A stretch of 64,000 nucleotides of DNA, taken from NCBI RefSeq assembly GCF_003026455.1, contig NZ_PYMB01000001.1:1116001-1180000 (forward strand), in the 5' to 3' direction. The DNA comes from Photobacterium rosenbergii. GTDB taxonomy: Bacteria; Pseudomonadota; Gammaproteobacteria; Enterobacterales; Vibrionaceae. Positions 8,704 to 16,145 of the stretch are shown here, one piece after another; the first letter of the stretch is position 1; each line of letters starts with the position of its first letter. The translations under genes and the position numbers were made by a program. The notes below the pieces were generated by a model. The model searched no databases, had not been told where the DNA came from, and saw nothing but the letters and a program-made list of their open reading frames with translations.

Positions 8704-8990
8704 CTTCTATCAACTTATATTTATTGTGTTTGTATTGAAAATATAGGTGACATTTTTGTGTTGTGATGCGTTTCAAAACTAAGAAATTTAAGTATCCGAT
8801 TTGCAACAGTAGGAACAGAGCGATAAGTTGTTAATTTATCAATAACTTACACTTTTAAAAATGATAAGAAAAAAATTGAACTTTTTATTGAGGACAACAG
8901 TATTACAGGAAATAAAAAAAAGCATTGTTAATAAAACAATGCTTTTCATGTCAAAAAAGTACCAAACCGCAAAATTGTATTGCAACAGGG
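8704..8990. other. Intergenic region between the Fap-like operon and vpsR
   Basis: An AT-rich 290-bp stretch. It holds the terminator at 8918-8946 and presumably the vpsR promoter, but no convincing -35/-10 pair or other motif was recognised. Confidence 0.5.
8918..8946. terminator. Bidirectional terminator at the end of the Fap-like operon
   Basis: AAAAGCATTGTT / AACAATGCTTTT with a short loop and U-runs on both strands. It ends transcription of the 169-residue gene that begins at 9500. Confidence 0.85.
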
Positions 8991-9500
8991 TTAGTAGCCG
9001 TTATGTAGAATGGCATGCTCCAATCTATTGTTGAACAAGGTCTGCCTATTAAAGCCTTCTATATCAGCTTCAATATCAAGCACTGTTTCAACTTTGATTG
9101 AGGTATTATCAGCAGAGTTTTGCACTACAGTGCCTATGGCATCCTGAGAGGAACCTATATTAGCGACATTGTTTTCACCAACACTAATAACCTTTAATGG
9201 GTCATCATAGTCATAGGTGCGCATTCCATCACTGCTAGACAAAATACCATTACTAATAGTAAAGTCTGCTATGTGCGTGTTTAAAACAGTCTCACCATTC
9301 ACTTCTGTTGTCACAGAAAGACCAATATTAATTATATTATCATTTACAGATACAAAACCGCCCCTGAGTGTGGACATTTCATCATCTGATAGGGTTGTTA
9401 ACCCCAATTCATCAATACTGAGAAAACCAATAGATGCATGCGTAATAAGAGCGGATGCTCCTATTGTTGATGCGACAATTAACCGTGTTAACCTTTTCAT
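8991..9500 (-). CDS. Exported protein with RGG processing-like site
   Basis: 169 residues with a signal peptide (1 to about 22, ending THA). After it, LSDDEMSTLRGG (37-48) looks like the double-glycine leader of peptide-bacteriocin precursors cut by C39 peptidases. The mature part has asparagine-rich, beta-prone sequence (VGENNVANIGSSQDAIG) and then the segment TVVQNSADNTSIKVETVLDI, which matches a segment of the 111-residue protein in the same operon. The start lies 8 bp after the C39 peptidase stop codon, suggesting coupled expression. No named family was recognised; by position and motif it could be a FapA/FapE-like accessory. Confidence 0.75.
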   Translation of the reverse strand: MKRLTRLIVASTIGASALITHASIGFLSIDELGLTTLSDDEMSTLRGGFVSVNDNIINIGLSVTTEVNGETVLNTHIADFTISNGILSSSDGMRTYDYDDPLKVISVGENNVANIGSSQDAIGTVVQNSADNTSIKVETVLDIEADIEGFNRQTLFNNRLEHAILHNGY

Positions 9501-9508
9501 ACTAGCCT

Positions 9509-10183
9509 CTAATAATCATTACTACCAGGCAGAGTAATACTAAACGTTGATAATGAGTCTCTTACAACAGCCTCTGACACGGGTGATGGATTATATATAT
9601 TATAATTATCTGCTGTTATAAAACTTCCCCGCCCTTGCTCGACGCGGTTTTTTACCAGCAATACCGTCCCTTTATAGACTTGCTTGAAGTCCTTGATAGG
9701 AATCAATAATGTTCCTCTAGACGGGTCACCAAGAATAACATTCTCTTGGTTCATTCCTTTAATGACTACAAAGTGCATATAGCCATCAAAGTTCACAATG
9801 GTTATTGCAGGAATGCGTAAATCTTGGAATTTTTCTAGAGGAATATTGTAGCCATTTGCATCGAGACCGACAGAATTCATATAGTTTTTCATATCTAGCA
9901 TTGAAAAACCTTGCTTCTCTATCTGCTCTTTGTCCCCATGCTTAAACATATATTCAAAAATGATATTCTCTTGGGATTCAATATCGTAGTGATAAGTCAG
10001 TAATGAGGCTACTGCTGCAGAGCCACAGCTGAAGTCGTATTGCTGCCTAAACACGTCACCAAATAACTGCTCTTGGTAACTTTTAACCTGCACATTATAC
10101 CCCCCTCGACTCGGAAAATAGTCTAGGGCATGAATGCTTGATGATGCTAATACGCTGATAAGCATGATAATTGATTTCTTCAT
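9509..10183 (-). CDS. Periplasmic C39-family peptidase (FapD-like)
   Basis: 224 residues. A signal peptide (1-19, ending IHA) precedes a stand-alone C39 papain-fold domain. Visible catalytic residues are Cys53 in QQYDFSCGSAAVASLL (Gln47/48 for the oxyanion hole), His137 in GYMHFVVIKG and Asp153 in ILGDPSRG. There are no membrane or ABC-transporter domains, unlike bacteriocin exporters. This form, C39 with a Sec signal beside amyloid-like genes and an outer-membrane barrel, is that of FapD in Pseudomonas fap operons. Likely substrates are the two neighbouring proteins with an RGG site. Sequence identity to FapD could not be measured. Confidence 0.85.
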   Translation of the reverse strand: MKKSIIMLISVLASSSIHALDYFPSRGGYNVQVKSYQEQLFGDVFRQQYDFSCGSAAVASLLTYHYDIESQENIIFEYMFKHGDKEQIEKQGFSMLDMKNYMNSVGLDANGYNIPLEKFQDLRIPAITIVNFDGYMHFVVIKGMNQENVILGDPSRGTLLIPIKDFKQVYKGTVLLVKNRVEQGRGSFITADNYNIYNPSPVSEAVVRDSLSTFSITLPGSNDY

Positions 10184-10239
10184 ACGCTAACGCCTATCAA
10201 ACAATGCATTTACGATATCTACTCCAGGGCAAAGCAAGA

Positions 10240-10257
10240 AAGGGCCTTTCGGCCCTT
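10240..10257 (-). terminator. Intercistronic hairpin before the C39 gene
   Basis: AAGGGCC / GGCCCTT stem with a 4-nt loop, then CTTTCTT on the minus strand. It probably attenuates read-through from the structural gene at 10829 into the protease gene. Confidence 0.65.
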
Positions 10258-10262
10258 AAATC

Positions 10263-10829
10263 TTAGTATGAGCCGCCGCCACCAGGAAGGCTTGCTCCAC
10301 CTGAGCCAACAAGCGCTGCATTGGTGCTTGTAGTTTGTTGTACCATTGAGTTGTTACCCACGTTCTGACCAGCAATGTTGATACCAGAAGCTGCTTGGTA
10401 ACCACTGTGCATTGTATTCGCGTGCTCTACATAAACATCAGTTCCTTTACCCTTACAGCATGCACCACCGTAAGTCACTGTGTTACCCATTACCGCGCCG
10501 TCAATCAAAGACTCTGCTAGCAACTCATCCCACTCATGATGGCCTTTGGAAACTTCTGACCAGTCATTCTGAGAGTTGTCTTCTAGGTCAACATCATAAG
10601 TGTTGCCTACGTTTTTCATGATCAGCTTGTCGTTATCTTTATTACCTACGTAATCTTCGGTGTATGTTTTATTTACGGTTGCGTCTACATTCAAAGTCTT
10701 AGTATCGTTGAAGCTACCTTCAATGGTTACATCATCAAAATCGCTATAACCACCGTAATCATAATCGTTTGCCATTGCGAAAGGGGTTGCGACTAGCGCT
10801 GCTAACAGCATAATTTTAGTTTTACGCAT
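10263..10829 (-). CDS. Exported amyloid-like protein B (N/D-rich, GGACC)
   Basis: 188 residues. The signal peptide is MRKTKIMLLAALVATPFAMA. The mature region has short tandem-like segments rich in Asp, Asn and Thr (KTLNVDATVNKTYTEDY, NDKLIMKNVGNTYDVDLEDN), then YGGACC at 120-125, then a C-terminal block GINIAGQNVGNNSMVQQ. It ends in a Gly-rich tail. It is a paralogue of the 195-residue protein at 11971: same signal, GGACC and C-terminal block. The N/Q-rich beta-prone repeats, Cys pair and operon context resemble FapB/FapC-type amyloid subunits, but the repeats are not the canonical Fap ones. GGAG lies 8 bp before the ATG. Confidence 0.7.
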   Translation of the reverse strand: MRKTKIMLLAALVATPFAMANDYDYGGYSDFDDVTIEGSFNDTKTLNVDATVNKTYTEDYVGNKDNDKLIMKNVGNTYDVDLEDNSQNDWSEVSKGHHEWDELLAESLIDGAVMGNTVTYGGACCKGKGTDVYVEHANTMHSGYQAASGINIAGQNVGNNSMVQQTTSTNAALVGSGGASLPGGGGSY

Positions 10830-10964
10830 GATTTTACTCCAAATTTGTATTTGTAATAGTTTTACAAGTCCGTTTGGTCAAGACTAATCTCACATAAATA
10901 AATATTTATAAACCAGAAGCATTTTTGTTACGCCCTGCGAAACCAAAGATAATAGTTTGGTTTA

Positions 10965-10988
10965 TTGCTGACAATTTCATGTCAGCAA
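10965..10988 (-). other. Intercistronic hairpin
   Basis: TTGCTGACA / TGTCAGCAA arms with a 6-nt loop, in the 173-bp gap between the 111- and 188-residue genes. There is no long U-run, so an mRNA-stability or attenuation element is more likely than a full terminator. Confidence 0.55.
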
Positions 10989-11002
10989 AGATAGACTAAC
11001 AA

Positions 11003-11338
11003 TTACTTCAATGTCAGGTTTATCACGGTTGCATTTTGAATTAATACATTACTACCGGTGTTTTGTACGATATTATAAACCCCTGAAGAATTACTTAAGG
11101 CACCGCCATCAATAATATTATCCCCAGTGATATTGTTATACGCACTATTACCTGTAACATCGCCATACATCTCTGAACTTGCTTGAAGACTTTCAGTATC
11201 CAGTTCGTATTCTCCGCCACGAGACTGGGTCATAAACTCTTCAGTCAATACTTCAGAATTTGCTAGAATATCCAACTCATCAGTAGCTGCTGCACTAAAT
11301 GTTATAAATGTCGCCACTATCAGTGTTAAATATTTCAT
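11003..11338 (-). CDS. Small exported protein with RGG site and VQN segment
   Basis: 111 residues. The signal peptide ends at about residue 18 (FSAAA). LTEEFMTQSRGG (31-42) resembles a double-glycine processing site, as in the 169-residue protein of the operon. The C-terminal half is asparagine-rich (NSAYNNITGDNIIDGG) and ends with VYNIVQNTGSNVLIQNATVI, matching the other RGG protein. A strong AGGAGG lies 4 bp before the ATG, just after a long hairpin. It sits between the two amyloid-like genes, so a chaperone, nucleator or minor-subunit role is possible. No named family recognised. Confidence 0.7.
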   Translation of the reverse strand: MKYLTLIVATFITFSAAATDELDILANSEVLTEEFMTQSRGGEYELDTESLQASSEMYGDVTGNSAYNNITGDNIIDGGALSNSSGVYNIVQNTGSNVLIQNATVINLTLK

Positions 11339-11347
11339 GACATCCTC

Positions 11348-11372
11348 CTGAGAGCTGCAATGCAGCTCTCAG
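11348..11372 (-). other. Perfect 12-bp intercistronic hairpin
   Basis: Arms CTGAGAGCTGCA and TGCAGCTCTCAG are separated by one base. It lies directly after the 195-residue gene and immediately before the AGGAGG of the next gene. There is no U-run. It could protect the upstream mRNA from 3' decay and tune translation of the downstream gene. Confidence 0.75.
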
Positions 11373-11383
11373 TTATGTATGTA

Positions 11384-11971
11384 TTAATTACCAGCCAAAA
11401 CCGCATTGGTGCTAGCACTCTGCTGTACCAAAGAGTTGTTACCAGCATTCTGACCCGCAATGTTGATACCTGAAGCGCCAGAGAAAGCACCCGTCATGTC
11501 ATTGCTATGTTTAACTGTCAAAGATGCTGCATCCCCTGAACCGTAACCGCCGTAGCCGCCGTATGGGTCATAGCTGTCACAACATGCACCACCGTACTCA
11601 ACGTCAGAGTAAGTAACGTAACCATGCAGTTCAGACTTAGCAACATGATAGGTTTGTAGCTCAGTTACATCCAGATCAACGCTGTAATCGTTCATGCTGT
11701 TGTCTGTCCACTCTTTACTGTAAGAGTTGTTGACGTCTTTCATTTTTAGAACGTCATTATCTTGATTGTAAGAGTCTTTAATGGTGTACTCTTTATCAGC
11801 ATCGTAAGTCAGAGTTTTATCGATATCTGTATTGTGAGAGTCTGTAATTGTTTTATCATTACCATCATCATATGATGGGTAGTAAGGGTTATATGGCTGT
11901 TGGTAATCATTCGCTAGCGCAAGTGGAGAGCTAACAACTGCTACTAAAAGTGCGATATGTGTTTTACGCAT
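11384..11971 (-). CDS. Exported amyloid-like protein A (N/D-rich, GGACC), first gene of operon
   Basis: 195 residues; the ATG at 11971 is preferred because GGAG is 7 bp upstream, while an ATG two codons earlier is too close. The signal peptide ends SPLALA. The mature part has irregular 10-20 residue repeats rich in D, N, S and Y (KTITDSHNTDIDKTLTYD, YTIKDSYNQDNDVLKMKD, NNSYSKEWTDNSMNDYS), then YGGACC (126-131), a Tyr/Gly-rich segment, and the C-terminal block GINIAGQNAGNNSLVQQ. It is a paralogue of the 188-residue protein. Being promoter-proximal and followed by a stabilising hairpin suggests a major secreted subunit. Amyloid formation is inferred. Confidence 0.7.
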   Translation of the reverse strand: MRKTHIALLVAVVSSPLALANDYQQPYNPYYPSYDDGNDKTITDSHNTDIDKTLTYDADKEYTIKDSYNQDNDVLKMKDVNNSYSKEWTDNSMNDYSVDLDVTELQTYHVAKSELHGYVTYSDVEYGGACCDSYDPYGGYGGYGSGDAASLTVKHSNDMTGAFSGASGINIAGQNAGNNSLVQQSASTNAVLAGN

Positions 11972-12402
11972 GGTCATACTCCAAATATATTTAGTAGTTA
12001 TTTTCTTATAATCACTCGCCGTGTTCGCGAGATAACTTAACTATAGTGTTGGCAAGAAAAGTTCCTGTATTATTTTTAATAATTTTTTGTGCTTTTTATT
12101 CTGAACTTTTCCTTTTAATTCCTAGCGTTTATAACGTAAAAAATATGAAATTCATTCTCACTTTTTCAACATTTAGAATGCTGCTTCATTTTATCAACAA
12201 CAATATCACTTTCTCACTTTAAAGAAATAAAATATATATTCTCACTAATAAGACCGAGAATAAGATTCTTAAGTACCATATAATTCTCACCTCTACTATG
12301 ATTTTCTTATTCATCGCTATCAGTTTTTTATCTCGTAGCTAAATAAAAGCAATAACCACAATACAACTTATGGGTAAGCTCAGTGAATTAAGTGAGGAAA
12401 TC
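11972..12402. promoter_or_regulatory. Divergent control region of the Fap-like cluster
   Basis: 430 bp of very AT-rich DNA between the minus-strand operon and the barrel gene. TATAGT, on the minus strand just upstream of the operon, could be a -10 element; there is no good -35, which suggests activator dependence. Toward the barrel gene there are four TTCTCAC repeats, listed separately. Confidence 0.5.
12154..12290 (+). repeat. Four dispersed (A/T)TTCTCAC repeats
   Basis: ATTCTCAC at 12154-12161, TTTCTCAC at 12210-12217, and ATTCTCAC at 12238-12245 and 12283-12290, all in the same direction. A reversed GAGAAT lies near 12256. They lie upstream of the outer-membrane barrel gene and could be regulator-binding sites. 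Confidence 0.5.
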
Positions 12403-13464
12403 GTGAGTATTTTCAATGACAAAAGCTTTATCGCGCTTCTTGCTTTGATATCAGGAACGGTTGCAGCAGAGACCGATCAAGCAAACAACTCATCGCAACC
12501 AAATGAAAAGCCAAAACGAGTGCAAACCTTCGGCGATCTCCTTGACCCCGATCTACCAGGTGTTCTTACACCCAAGGGGTCATTTGTGCTTGATACCAGC
12601 TTTTCGTATACACAAAACTCATCTAACAGTGTTTCCATCGTTGGCTATACAGTCCTTCCTTCACTACTTGTGGGCCTTATCCGAGCCAGCGATATAGATA
12701 GAACAACCTTGACCCTTGGTCTTACAGGCCGTTACGGGATTACTAACCGTCTTGAGGTCGAGGCTCGAGTCCCATTTGTTTATCGCTCAGACTCTATTTT
12801 TGAACGTGAATTGCAGCAAGGAACGCCAAGCGACACATTACGTACTGTTGAAGGAAAAGATATCGGAGATATTGAAGCTGCGTTCAAATATCAAATAAAC
12901 ATGACTAATCCCCCCTACTGGATTGCTGGCTTACGCTTCAAAACGACGACGGGGAGTTCTCCCTATGATGTTCCAGTAAACGAACTTAGTGATTTTGAAG
13001 AGCTTCCTACAGGCTCAGGTTTTCCTAGCATAGAGCCAGGACTAACAATGATTATGCCCATGGACCCGGCCGTAATATTTGCCAACCTAAGCTATACCTG
13101 GAATATTAAAGATGATGTCGAAGTCGACGTAACTGTCCCAAGTGACGATGATGATGATGAACGGACATTTCAGGCTAGCGAGATAGATTTAGGGGATGTC
13201 ATTTCATTCAGTGCCGGTATGGGTTTTGCGGTTAACCCTAAATTTTCATTCAGTTTAGGCTTAAGCCACAAGACCATATTGAAATCTAAAACTGATGGTT
13301 CTACCCCATCAAATGCCAAACTGCTTCAGCTTGACTCAATCTCTATGGGCGCTAACTATGCCATCAACCCTGAAACCACATTGAACGTGGGTGTGAGTGC
13401 AGGTTTGACAGCAGATGCCCCCGATTTCCAACTGACAGTTCGAGTCCCTTATACTCTGCGCTAA
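12403..13464 (+). CDS. Outer-membrane beta-barrel protein (FapF-like)
   Basis: 353 residues from the GTG at 12403. GAGGA lies 6-7 bp upstream and this start gives a clean signal peptide (SIFNDKSFIALLALISGTVAA). An in-frame ATG 33 bases earlier would spoil the signal. After a short polar segment the protein begins FGDLLDPDLPGVLTPKGSFV, then alternating beta-strands to a C-terminal LR (LTVRVPYTLR). Blocks such as YTQNSSNSVSIVGYTVLPSL and GRYGITNRLEVEARVPFVYR match my recollection of FapF-type secretion porins and related outer-membrane transporter families. It is divergent from the amyloid-like operon and probably exports its products. It lacks the long N-terminal coiled coil of Pseudomonas FapF. 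Confidence 0.75.
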   Translation: MSIFNDKSFIALLALISGTVAAETDQANNSSQPNEKPKRVQTFGDLLDPDLPGVLTPKGSFVLDTSFSYTQNSSNSVSIVGYTVLPSLLVGLIRASDIDRTTLTLGLTGRYGITNRLEVEARVPFVYRSDSIFERELQQGTPSDTLRTVEGKDIGDIEAAFKYQINMTNPPYWIAGLRFKTTTGSSPYDVPVNELSDFEELPTGSGFPSIEPGLTMIMPMDPAVIFANLSYTWNIKDDVEVDVTVPSDDDDDERTFQASEIDLGDVISFSAGMGFAVNPKFSFSLGLSHKTILKSKTDGSTPSNAKLLQLDSISMGANYAINPETTLNVGVSAGLTADAPDFQLTVRVPYTLR

Positions 13465-13490
13465 CCTTTCTGCTTAACTGCCTTTCATTT

Positions 13491-13521
13491 AATAGCCTTA
13501 CCCATTGCGGGTAAGGCTATT
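13491..13521 (+). terminator. Terminator of the barrel gene
   Basis: AATAGCCTTACCC / GGGTAAGGCTATT with a 5-nt loop, followed by TT. Confidence 0.85.
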
Positions 13522-13588
13522 TTCATGACTAAAGTCTAATTTTCCTCTATGCTATGTCGCTACTACTATGTGTAACAGGAAAATAAGA

Positions 13589-13987
13589 ATGTCTACGCCA
13601 TTAGATCCAAGCCAAATCGAACAAATTCAAGGCTATGACGCTGAAAAGCGCTACAAGTATTTGGTGAAAGAAGTCGTGAGTAACCGCGAAATCTGGATTC
13701 TGACGGATGAACATGGCTGTGTCATGCTCAATACCGATGACGAGGACTGTGTACCAGTATGGCCAAACAAAGAATTTGCTGAATCTTGGGCAACGGGTGA
13801 ATGGGAAGATTGCAAAGCTGAAGCTATTTCCCTTAATAAGTGGCACAGTCGCTGGACATACGGCCTTGAAGACGATGAACTAGCTATCGTTATTTTCCCA
13901 AATCAGGACGAAGATGGTCTTGTGGTATTCCCTGATGAGCTTGATTTTGAGCTGAAACAACAAGCAAAAAAATCAGGTAACCGCTAA
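13589..13987 (+). CDS. DUF2750-type protein
   Basis: 132 residues, soluble and acidic. The start at 13589 follows AGGAAA; an earlier in-frame start has no ribosome site. Features are YKYLVKEVVSNREIWILTDE, VPVWPNKEFAESWA and a repeated acidic C-terminal region (FPNQDEDGLVVFPDELDFEL), which fit the DUF2750 family. Function unknown. Followed by its own terminator. Confidence 0.75.
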   Translation: MSTPLDPSQIEQIQGYDAEKRYKYLVKEVVSNREIWILTDEHGCVMLNTDDEDCVPVWPNKEFAESWATGEWEDCKAEAISLNKWHSRWTYGLEDDELAIVIFPNQDEDGLVVFPDELDFELKQQAKKSGNR

Positions 13988-14013
13988 ACCAACCAATAGC
14001 AACCAATAACTCG

Positions 14014-14037
14014 GGGGCGATAACGTAATCTCGCCCC
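14014..14037 (+). terminator. Terminator of the DUF2750 gene
   Basis: GGGGCGA / TCGCCCC stem, then a T-rich tail (TCATTTTAA). Confidence 0.7.
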
Positions 14038-14057
14038 TCATTTTAAGGACATTAGCC

Positions 14058-14417
14058 ATGGAAGCGCTTCTCGCTAAGCTCAAATCCCAGCCGGATTCAG
14101 TCTCATTTCCTGAAGTAATGACTGCTATTGAAAGAAACTACACATACCAACCGGTCCCGTTTACCAACGGATTAGGTAACGACACCCTAATCAACGACGC
14201 TGGTACCAATGAGGGATCGTGCCGGATCTTTGCATTTGCCAAACTCAATAATCTCTCTGAAGCGGAAACACTCGCCTGCTTTGGTGACTACTACCGTATC
14301 GATGTGCTTCAGAACCCAGACGGAAATGATCACCAGAATATTCGCCATTTTATGAAATACGGCTGGCAAGGCATTCAATTTGATGAGGCCCCACTGATTG
14401 AAAGGGCCTGCGCTTAG
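14058..14417 (+). CDS. HopJ-family protein
   Basis: 119 residues. The start ATG at 14058 follows AAGGA. FPEVMTAIERNYTYQPVPF, NEGSCRIFAFAKLNNLSE and CFGDYYRIDVLQNPDG are typical of the HopJ type III effector family. In marine gammaproteobacteria this family is a conserved housekeeping protein rather than an effector, and no type III secretion genes are near. Function unknown. Confidence 0.85.
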   Translation: MEALLAKLKSQPDSVSFPEVMTAIERNYTYQPVPFTNGLGNDTLINDAGTNEGSCRIFAFAKLNNLSEAETLACFGDYYRIDVLQNPDGNDHQNIRHFMKYGWQGIQFDEAPLIERACA

Positions 14418-14434
14418 AAATTAGTGCTCTTTAT

Positions 14435-14767
14435 TTACAGCTTTTTCTGGCAATGGGAGCACTTCTCTGGCGGTTTCATAAAAAAAGGAGAGCGTGATGG
14501 GTTTCCACAACCATCACAAAACTTGGTTGAGCGAATCGTCAGCCAAGTCAGCGGTACCATAAACGCCAATAATCCCAGCATCATTGGCATAGGTGGTTGC
14601 ACATATACAATCACAGCGGCAATCACAACATTGCTTGCAATGGTATATATCGGCCACAAACGACGCTTTCTAGCAACATCCTTCCCTCTTTGAAACAACA
14701 TATAGCTGCCTGCAGCCATCGCCAACCAAATCGCTGCAAAGATAATCATTAAGTTTTGTTGCATCAT
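14435..14767 (-). CDS. Small membrane protein with C-terminal zinc ribbon
   Basis: 110 residues. Transmembrane helices lie at about 6-25, 40-58 and 61-78. A cytoplasmic tail carries CDGCG and, 19 residues on, CSHC, a four-cysteine zinc-ribbon arrangement. It is convergent with the HopJ gene, with 17 bp between stops. No family name recognised; a sensor or membrane-protein quality role is conceivable but not supported. Confidence 0.65.
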   Translation of the reverse strand: MMQQNLMIIFAAIWLAMAAGSYMLFQRGKDVARKRRLWPIYTIASNVVIAAVIVYVQPPMPMMLGLLAFMVPLTWLTIRSTKFCDGCGNPSRSPFFMKPPEKCSHCQKKL

Positions 14768-15111
14768 TTATCTCTTAAGTAACACCACCAGCGCAGTCTA
14801 CCACTTTATGCAAACTCATCGTAATGTTTCCTCTATACACAACTCCGGCTTTAGCCCCAAAGCCAAGGCTCTTGTCGGATATAAAAGATTCAACTGTGAT
14901 AACGCCCGCATTTTGCAGCTACACAGCCCTTAAAAGAATAACTTCCTAATTTTGGCCTAGGTCACATTGCAAATCTGTTGATTGGGAAGCTCGTCACAGG
15001 ATGATAATTTGCTACCTACTTTTCGCTATGGTTCATATTGAAAACCCAGCCTTCGCCCAGATATCTTACGTGTACCGCTTGAAGTTAGAGCGGTGATACC
15101 AAGGAGATCCA
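14768..15111. other. Intergenic region upstream of the first RelA/SpoT-like gene
   Basis: 345 bp with promoters for the flanking genes expected but not clearly recognised. The only clear element is a hairpin, ACCGCT (15074-15079) / AGCGGT (15089-15094), ending a few bases before the AAGGAG of the downstream gene. Confidence 0.5.
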
Positions 15112-15900
15112 ATGATCGCGAAGTCTTTGTTCAGAACTTGTTTTGTTCTGTTATGTGTTTTCGGACGTGGCCCCGTTGCCAACGCAGCAGTACCACAATT
15201 TACTGATTCGGAGTTTAAGCTTCCATCCCCAACACAAGACACCAAGGATAACTTCCAACGCTCACTAAGCGGTTTATTTTCAATACCTAGCTTCCGCCAA
15301 GAGACTTTGAGCCAGCCCTATCACAACTTCGACGACCTATACCATCACGCTCACGCCGCCCAGCAAGAATTGGAGCAGCTACTGACTCAAATCAGCCTTC
15401 ATACCGAAGCGAAGCCCATCATCCCAGGTATTAAGTCTCGCCAACGTGCAGAGCAGAAAATCGCAACCGAACTCAATGGCCAACCAGAAAAGCTTACTGA
15501 TCTCGCTCGTGGGACACTGGTTGCCAATAACATCTCTTCTTTAGTTGATGCATTCAATCACCTTAGCCGTGAAAGCACTATCGTAGAAACCAAGAACCGC
15601 TTCAAACAGCCTGCATCTTCTGGTTACCGCGATTTAAAAATGCTGGTTCAGTTACCTCAATCTGGCTTGATTGCTGAAATTCAGCTCCACCTTGATAGCA
15701 TTGCAGAAATAAAAAGTGGTCCTGAACACGACATTTACGAATCTATTCAGCACATAGAGCGCCAAGCAACCCTTGAGGAACGTGAGTTGAACGATATCGA
15801 AGTTGCCAAGATCAAAGCATTGCGCAAACAATCACAACAAATGTATCAGCAAGCTTGGCACCAATACTTACAGCCAGAACCGCTTGCAATGGCAAGTTAA
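15112..15900 (+). CDS. Exported RelA/SpoT-fold protein, copy 1
   Basis: 262 residues starting 8 bp after AAGGAG. A signal peptide (1 to about 25, ending VANA) precedes a RelA/SpoT nucleotidyltransferase-like domain (about 75-240). Visible family positions are GIKSRQRAEQKI (Lys108, Arg110), TDLARGTLV (Asp130, a catalytic-metal position), KNRFKQPASSGYRDLKMLV and AEIQLH (Glu189). The family makes (p)ppGpp from GTP and ATP in the cytoplasm, so a Sec signal is unexpected; the protein may have lost that activity or act on another nucleotide outside the cytoplasm. There is no HD hydrolase, TGS or ACT domain. A close paralogue follows. Confidence 0.8.
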   Translation: MIAKSLFRTCFVLLCVFGRGPVANAAVPQFTDSEFKLPSPTQDTKDNFQRSLSGLFSIPSFRQETLSQPYHNFDDLYHHAHAAQQELEQLLTQISLHTEAKPIIPGIKSRQRAEQKIATELNGQPEKLTDLARGTLVANNISSLVDAFNHLSRESTIVETKNRFKQPASSGYRDLKMLVQLPQSGLIAEIQLHLDSIAEIKSGPEHDIYESIQHIERQATLEERELNDIEVAKIKALRKQSQQMYQQAWHQYLQPEPLAMAS

Positions 15901-15915
15901 AGAAAATTATTTTCG

Positions 15916-15938
15916 AAGGGGAGCAACTTGCTCCCCTT
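15916..15938 (+). terminator. Terminator of copy 1
   Basis: AAGGGGAGC / GCTCCCCTT stem with a 5-nt loop, then TTT. Confidence 0.85.
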
Positions 15939-16126
15939 TTTATTTCAGTAAGTTATCACATGTTCTGTCAGTACTTTGTTAACTCTCATCAATGAATTTT
16001 CCAAATTCATCCAGCGTTCAGATAACTTTGCTAATCTAGCAAGCGTAGAGTAGCTAGCAACTCAAATAAATACGTCGCTTTTTCTGAGCAGGTCTTACCC
16101 GCTGAGATGCACCTTTTTACGTATGA

Positions 16127-16145
16127 TGCCCGATCTGATCGGGCA
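16127..16145 (+). promoter_or_regulatory. Palindrome immediately upstream of the ribosome site of copy 2
   Basis: TGCCCGATCTGATCGGGCA is a perfect 9-bp inverted repeat around one base. It ends just before ACCAAGGAG, the ribosome site at 16149-16154. A hairpin sits in the same place before copy 1 (15074-15094). It could be an operator or a 5' mRNA structure. Confidence 0.6.

Noticed and set aside
12370..12402. ATG start of the barrel gene 33 bases upstream
   Set aside because: It would put 11 charged/polar residues before the signal peptide; the GTG at 12403 has a GAGGA ribosome site and gives a standard signal peptide.
14058..14417. Type III secretion effector (HopJ)
   Set aside because: The family name is historical; no secretion apparatus, chaperone or unusual composition is near, and the protein is widespread in free-living marine bacteria.
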